The position numbers and the translations under genes were made by a program. From the NCBI GenBank assembly GCA_017883215.1, contig JADGOA010000123.1, positions 1 to 9,604 on the forward strand: a DNA stretch of 9,604 bases. Reading direction: 5' to 3'. The DNA is from Thermoanaerobaculia bacterium (GTDB taxonomy: Bacteria; Acidobacteriota; Thermoanaerobaculia; Gp7-AA8). The stretch's first letter is position 1. Each line of letters begins with the position of its first letter. The notes beneath the pieces were generated by a model. It searched no databases and had not been told where the DNA came from. It worked only from the letters and a program-made list of their open reading frames with translations. Positions 6,805 through 9,604 of this stretch are shown here, piece by piece.

Positions 6805-9210
6805 ATGGCAACACGCAAGAAGCGGACGAACGATCGAACGACTCCGCCCGCTGAGGCGGCGGCACCGAACGGCGGAACGCCTCCGGGAGCGGACTCGCGG
6901 CGCAGCAAACGCGGGAAGACGACATCGGAGAAAACGAGTCGCGCCGCCGCCCCGCGGAAGAGCGCGGCACCTTCGGGCCGGCAGCGGCTCGAGGACGAGG
7001 CGCAGGCGGTCGGAGCCGATATCGTTCCGGCCGGAGTCATTTCGAGCGATGATGCACCCGTGAGCGGCGACAGGTCCGGGCGCGCGAAAGGGTCCGACGG
7101 ATCCACCCGCAAGGCAGCGAGCGTCGAGGAGCAGCAGGCCGTGACCCCTATTGTCGAACAGGTTCCGCCGGCGAGCAGCCGCCGGCAGGCCGACCAAACC
7201 GAGCCGAAGGCGATCCGTAGCCATACGATCGACCAGATTGAGCCAGAGCTCGAGGCGCACGACCGCTCCACGCTCACCGACTGGGACCTGCATCTATTCA
7301 ACGAAGGAACGCACCGGAAGCTGTGGGAAAAGCTCGGATCGCACATCGTTCCCGGCGGTGTTTCGTTCGCGGTGTGGGCGCCGAACGCTCGGAGCGTCAG
7401 CGTCGTCGGCGACTTCAACGGCTGGGACCCGCAGCGCAACTCGCTCGGGTCGCGCGATTCGTCGGGAATCTGGGAGGGGTTCATCCCCGGCATCGGGAAG
7501 GGAACGGTCTACAAGTACCACATCGTCTCGCGGCTCAATGATTTTCGGGTCGACAAGGCCGACCCGTACGCGATCCACGCAGAAACGCCGCCACGGACTG
7601 CATCGATCGTCTGGGACCTCGATTACGAGTGGAATGACAAGCAGTGGATGCAGACACGCCGCGCGCACGCGTCGCTCGCCGCCCCGATATCCATCTACGA
7701 AATTCACCTCGGGTCGTGGCAGCGGACCTATCAGGACGGCCGGTTCCGGCCGATGAGCTACCGAGAAATCGCCGCGCCTCTCGCCGAGTATCTGAAGAAA
7801 ATGAACTTCACGCACGTGGAGCTGATGCCGGTGATGGAGCATCCGTTCTATGGTTCGTGGGGCTACCAGGTCACCGGCTACTTCGCTCCGACGAGCCGGT
7901 ACGGCACGCCGCAGGATTTCAAATACCTCGTCGACGTGCTGCACCAGAACGGCATCGCCGTCATCCTCGACTGGGTGCCGTCGCACTTCCCCACCGACGA
8001 GTTCGGGCTTGCGTATTTCGACGGAACGCATCTCTACGAGCACGCCGACCCGCGCAAGGGATTTCACCCCGACTGGGGGTCGCTGATCTTCAACTACGGG
8101 CGCAACGAGGTGCGGGCCTTCCTGCTCAGTAACGCGCTCTACTGGCTCGACGAGTACCACGTCGACGGATTGCGCGTAGACGCCGTGGCCTCGATGCTCT
8201 ACCTCGACTATTCGCGCAAGGCAGGGGAGTGGATCCCCAACGAGTTCGGTGGCCGCGAGAATGTGGATGCCATCTCGTTTCTGCGGCGCCTGAACGAGGA
8301 CATCTACAGCGTCCATCCGGACGTTCAGGTCATCGCCGAGGAGTCGACGGCGTGGCCGATGGTCTCGCGCCCGACGTACATCGGCGGGCTGGGGTTCGGC
8401 CTGAAGTGGGACATGGGGTGGATGCACGACACGCTGCGGTACTTCTCGAAGGACCCAGTCCACCGGAAGTTCCACCACAACGACCTCACCTTCCGGATGA
8501 TCTATGCGTTCACGGAGAACTTCGTGCTGTCGCTGTCGCACGACGAGGTCGTGCACGGGAAGGGCTCGCTGGTCGGGAAGATGCCGGGCGATGACTGGCA
8601 GAAGTTCGCCAACCTGCGGCTGCTGTTCGCCGACATGTACGCGCAGCCAGGCAAGAAGATGACCTTCATGGGAGGCGAGTTCGGCCAGTGGCGGGAGTGG
8701 AATCACGATGAAAGCCTGGATTGGAGCCTGCTCGACTCGTTTCCGCATGCCGCCGCTCAGCGGTGGGTCGAGGATCTGAACAGGGCCTATCGCGACATCC
8801 CTGCGCTTCACGAGCTCGACACGGATCCGACGGGATTCGAGTGGATCGACTGCTGCGACACTGAGAACAGCGTCCTCAGTCTCATGCGCCGGTCGAAGAG
8901 CCGCCCCGATGAGATCGTGGTCGTGGTGATGAACTTCACGCCGGTACCGCGGCACAACTATCAGGTCGGCCTGCCGCGCGCCGGCCACTGGCGCGAGATC
9001 CTCAATAGCGACGCGCCGCTCTATGGCGGAAGCGGACAGGGAAACCTCGGCGGAGTCGAAGCCATGCCGGTACCTCTGCACGGAAGAAAGTGGTCGGCCG
9101 CGCTCACTCTTCCCCCCCTGGCTGCTCTGTTTCTGAAGTCGGAACCCGACGACGAGGGCGTTGCGCCGGACGCAACGGGCGGCACCCAAGCCGCAGTCAG
9201 CCGCAGTTGA
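6805..9210 (+). CDS. glgB: 1,4-alpha-glucan branching enzyme with disordered N-terminal extension
   Basis: This 801-residue GH13 enzyme makes alpha-1,6 branches in glycogen in the cytoplasm. After a CBM48 domain (about 170-270, with FAVWAPNARSVSVVGDFNGW), the catalytic barrel begins near EIHLGSW (299-305). The nucleophile is Asp459 (GLRVDAV), the acid/base Glu512 (IAEES) and the third acid Asp580 (SLSHDEVVHG). Their spacing, 53 and 121 residues, equals that of E. coli GlgB (405, 458, 526). A C-terminal beta domain ends near 785. The first 150 or so residues are unusual: rich in Ala, Pro, Ser, Lys, Arg and charged residues, with no fold visible, in place of the extra N-terminal CBM48-like domain of some GlgB. 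The ATG follows AAGGAAGGG at a short distance. The gene is not in a glg operon here; glmS follows 133 nt later in the same direction. Confidence 0.96.
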   Translation: MATRKKRTNDRTTPPAEAAAPNGGTPPGADSRRSKRGKTTSEKTSRAAAPRKSAAPSGRQRLEDEAQAVGADIVPAGVISSDDAPVSGDRSGRAKGSDGSTRKAASVEEQQAVTPIVEQVPPASSRRQADQTEPKAIRSHTIDQIEPELEAHDRSTLTDWDLHLFNEGTHRKLWEKLGSHIVPGGVSFAVWAPNARSVSVVGDFNGWDPQRNSLGSRDSSGIWEGFIPGIGKGTVYKYHIVSRLNDFRVDKADPYAIHAETPPRTASIVWDLDYEWNDKQWMQTRRAHASLAAPISIYEIHLGSWQRTYQDGRFRPMSYREIAAPLAEYLKKMNFTHVELMPVMEHPFYGSWGYQVTGYFAPTSRYGTPQDFKYLVDVLHQNGIAVILDWVPSHFPTDEFGLAYFDGTHLYEHADPRKGFHPDWGSLIFNYGRNEVRAFLLSNALYWLDEYHVDGLRVDAVASMLYLDYSRKAGEWIPNEFGGRENVDAISFLRRLNEDIYSVHPDVQVIAEESTAWPMVSRPTYIGGLGFGLKWDMGWMHDTLRYFSKDPVHRKFHHNDLTFRMIYAFTENFVLSLSHDEVVHGKGSLVGKMPGDDWQKFANLRLLFADMYAQPGKKMTFMGGEFGQWREWNHDESLDWSLLDSFPHAAAQRWVEDLNRAYRDIPALHELDTDPTGFEWIDCCDTENSVLSLMRRSKSRPDEIVVVVMNFTPVPRHNYQVGLPRAGHWREILNSDAPLYGGSGQGNLGGVEAMPVPLHGRKWSAALTLPPLAALFLKSEPDDEGVAPDATGGTQAAVSRS

Positions 9211-9259
9211 ATGACCTACCACGCTGAGCCGCCAGCGACGAGCGCGCCCGTCGACGACA

Positions 9260-9279
9260 CGCAGACACTCCTGTCTGTG
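9260..9279. terminator. Small hairpin between glgB and glmS
   Basis: CAGACA (9262-9267) pairs with TGTCTG (9272-9277) around CTCC, with a G-T and a C-G pair extending the stem. It lies about 50 nt after the glgB stop. Without a U-tract, its role in termination is uncertain. Confidence 0.3.
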
Positions 9280-9343
9280 CATCCCTCCCTGCCATAGACT
9301 TCGCCTCACATCTCCACAGCGATCGACAAAAGGATTCCTCTCC

Positions 9344-9604
9344 ATGTGTGGTGTCATCGGCTACATCAGTGCGTCGAACCGTTCCGACCTCGGCATCATC
9401 ACTGCGGAGCTTCTGAAGACTCTCGAATACCGGGGTTACGACTCGACCGGTGCCGCCATCCAGGGTGAGGACGGTTCGACCATCCTCCGAAAAGGCGTCG
9501 GTGCTCCGTCCATCATGGTCGAGCGGCTCGGCATCGTCGGACTGGCAGGCTCCATCATGTGCGGCCAGGTTCGATGGGCGACCTTTGGCTCGGTCGACGA
9601 CCTC
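9344..9604 (+). CDS. glmS: GlmS-type glutamine amidotransferase, 5' part (cut by window)
   Basis: Only the first 87 residues are in the window. They form the start of a class II (Ntn) glutaminase domain: Cys2 becomes the N-terminal nucleophile in MCGVIGY, and LEYRGYDSTG (27-36) and VRWATFG (76-82) are the next GlmS landmarks. The full enzyme would turn fructose 6-phosphate and glutamine into glucosamine 6-phosphate for peptidoglycan and lipid A. Arg77, Trp78 and Thr80 of the glutamine-binding loop are kept, but Phe81 stands where E. coli GlmS has His, and CGQV replaces the usual IAHT. It may therefore belong to a divergent GlmS clade. AAAGGA precedes the ATG by 9 nt. The sugar isomerase domains cannot be checked here. 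Confidence 0.85.
   Translation, partial: MCGVIGYISASNRSDLGIITAELLKTLEYRGYDSTGAAIQGEDGSTILRKGVGAPSIMVERLGIVGLAGSIMCGQVRWATFGSVDDL

Noticed and set aside
6596..7063. Frame running from the inverted repeat into the glgB start, with a protein-like stretch near 6700-6790
   Set aside because: It begins inside the repeat and overlaps glgB out of frame; no family was recognised and no ribosome site was seen.
9280..9300. glmS promoter (TAGACT near 9295)
   Set aside because: No acceptable -35 box at the right distance; too weak to list.
7294..9357. A 687-codon open frame antisense to glgB
   Set aside because: GlgB matches catalytic spacing exactly across this stretch; the antisense frame has low-complexity Arg/Val/Asp/Glu composition and no domain.

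Overview
The window is about 9.6 kb of GC-rich bacterial chromosome carrying housekeeping and accessory genes that mostly run as single transcription units. No rRNA, tRNA, phage or transposase gene and no CRISPR array was seen. The gene mix is a CstA transporter, a protein resembling the myxobacterial DUF2378/TIGR02265 paralogues, ArsM, GlgB and a divergent GlmS. Intergenic spacers are rich in hairpin-forming repeats. Together these suggest a free-living soil or sediment bacterium from a GC-rich deep-branching phylum such as Acidobacteriota or a relative. This placement is inference only; no marker gene fixes it.

Layout, left to right. Bases 1-175 hold a heptamer repeat and a REP-pair element. 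A CstA-family carbon-starvation/peptide transporter follows on the minus strand (176-2026). A divergent spacer leads to a DUF2378-like protein (2141-2758) on the plus strand. After an inverted array of octamers comes arsM (2953-3783), with a textbook -35/-10 promoter overlapped by two similar 16-bp dyads that look like repressor operators. Next are a hairpin plus heptamer repeat, a stand-alone CheY-like receiver (3897-4292), a 133-bp MITE-like element, a 74-residue putative membrane protein (4504-4728), a leader with two stem-loops, and a CysK-family cysteine synthase (4833-5915). This last gene converges on an M23 peptidase encoded on the minus strand (5931-6518). A second REP-pair element with a perfect 33-bp inverted repeat lies between the peptidase and glgB (6805-9210). 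The start of a divergent GlmS-type amidotransferase (9344 onward) is cut by the window edge.

The genes do not form one pathway. Plausible functional links are arsenic methylation (ArsM, with its candidate operators) and carbohydrate storage or amino-sugar supply (GlgB beside GlmS). The most notable feature is the intergenic DNA. Two REP-pair elements with unrelated sequences share the same architecture (two inverted hairpin units, 8-bp inner stems, 4-nt inner loops, 15-16-nt spacers). There are also a MITE-like element and three islands of 7-8-bp tandem words. No complete new multi-gene system is evident; the REP-pair elements and the arsM operator pair are the best leads.
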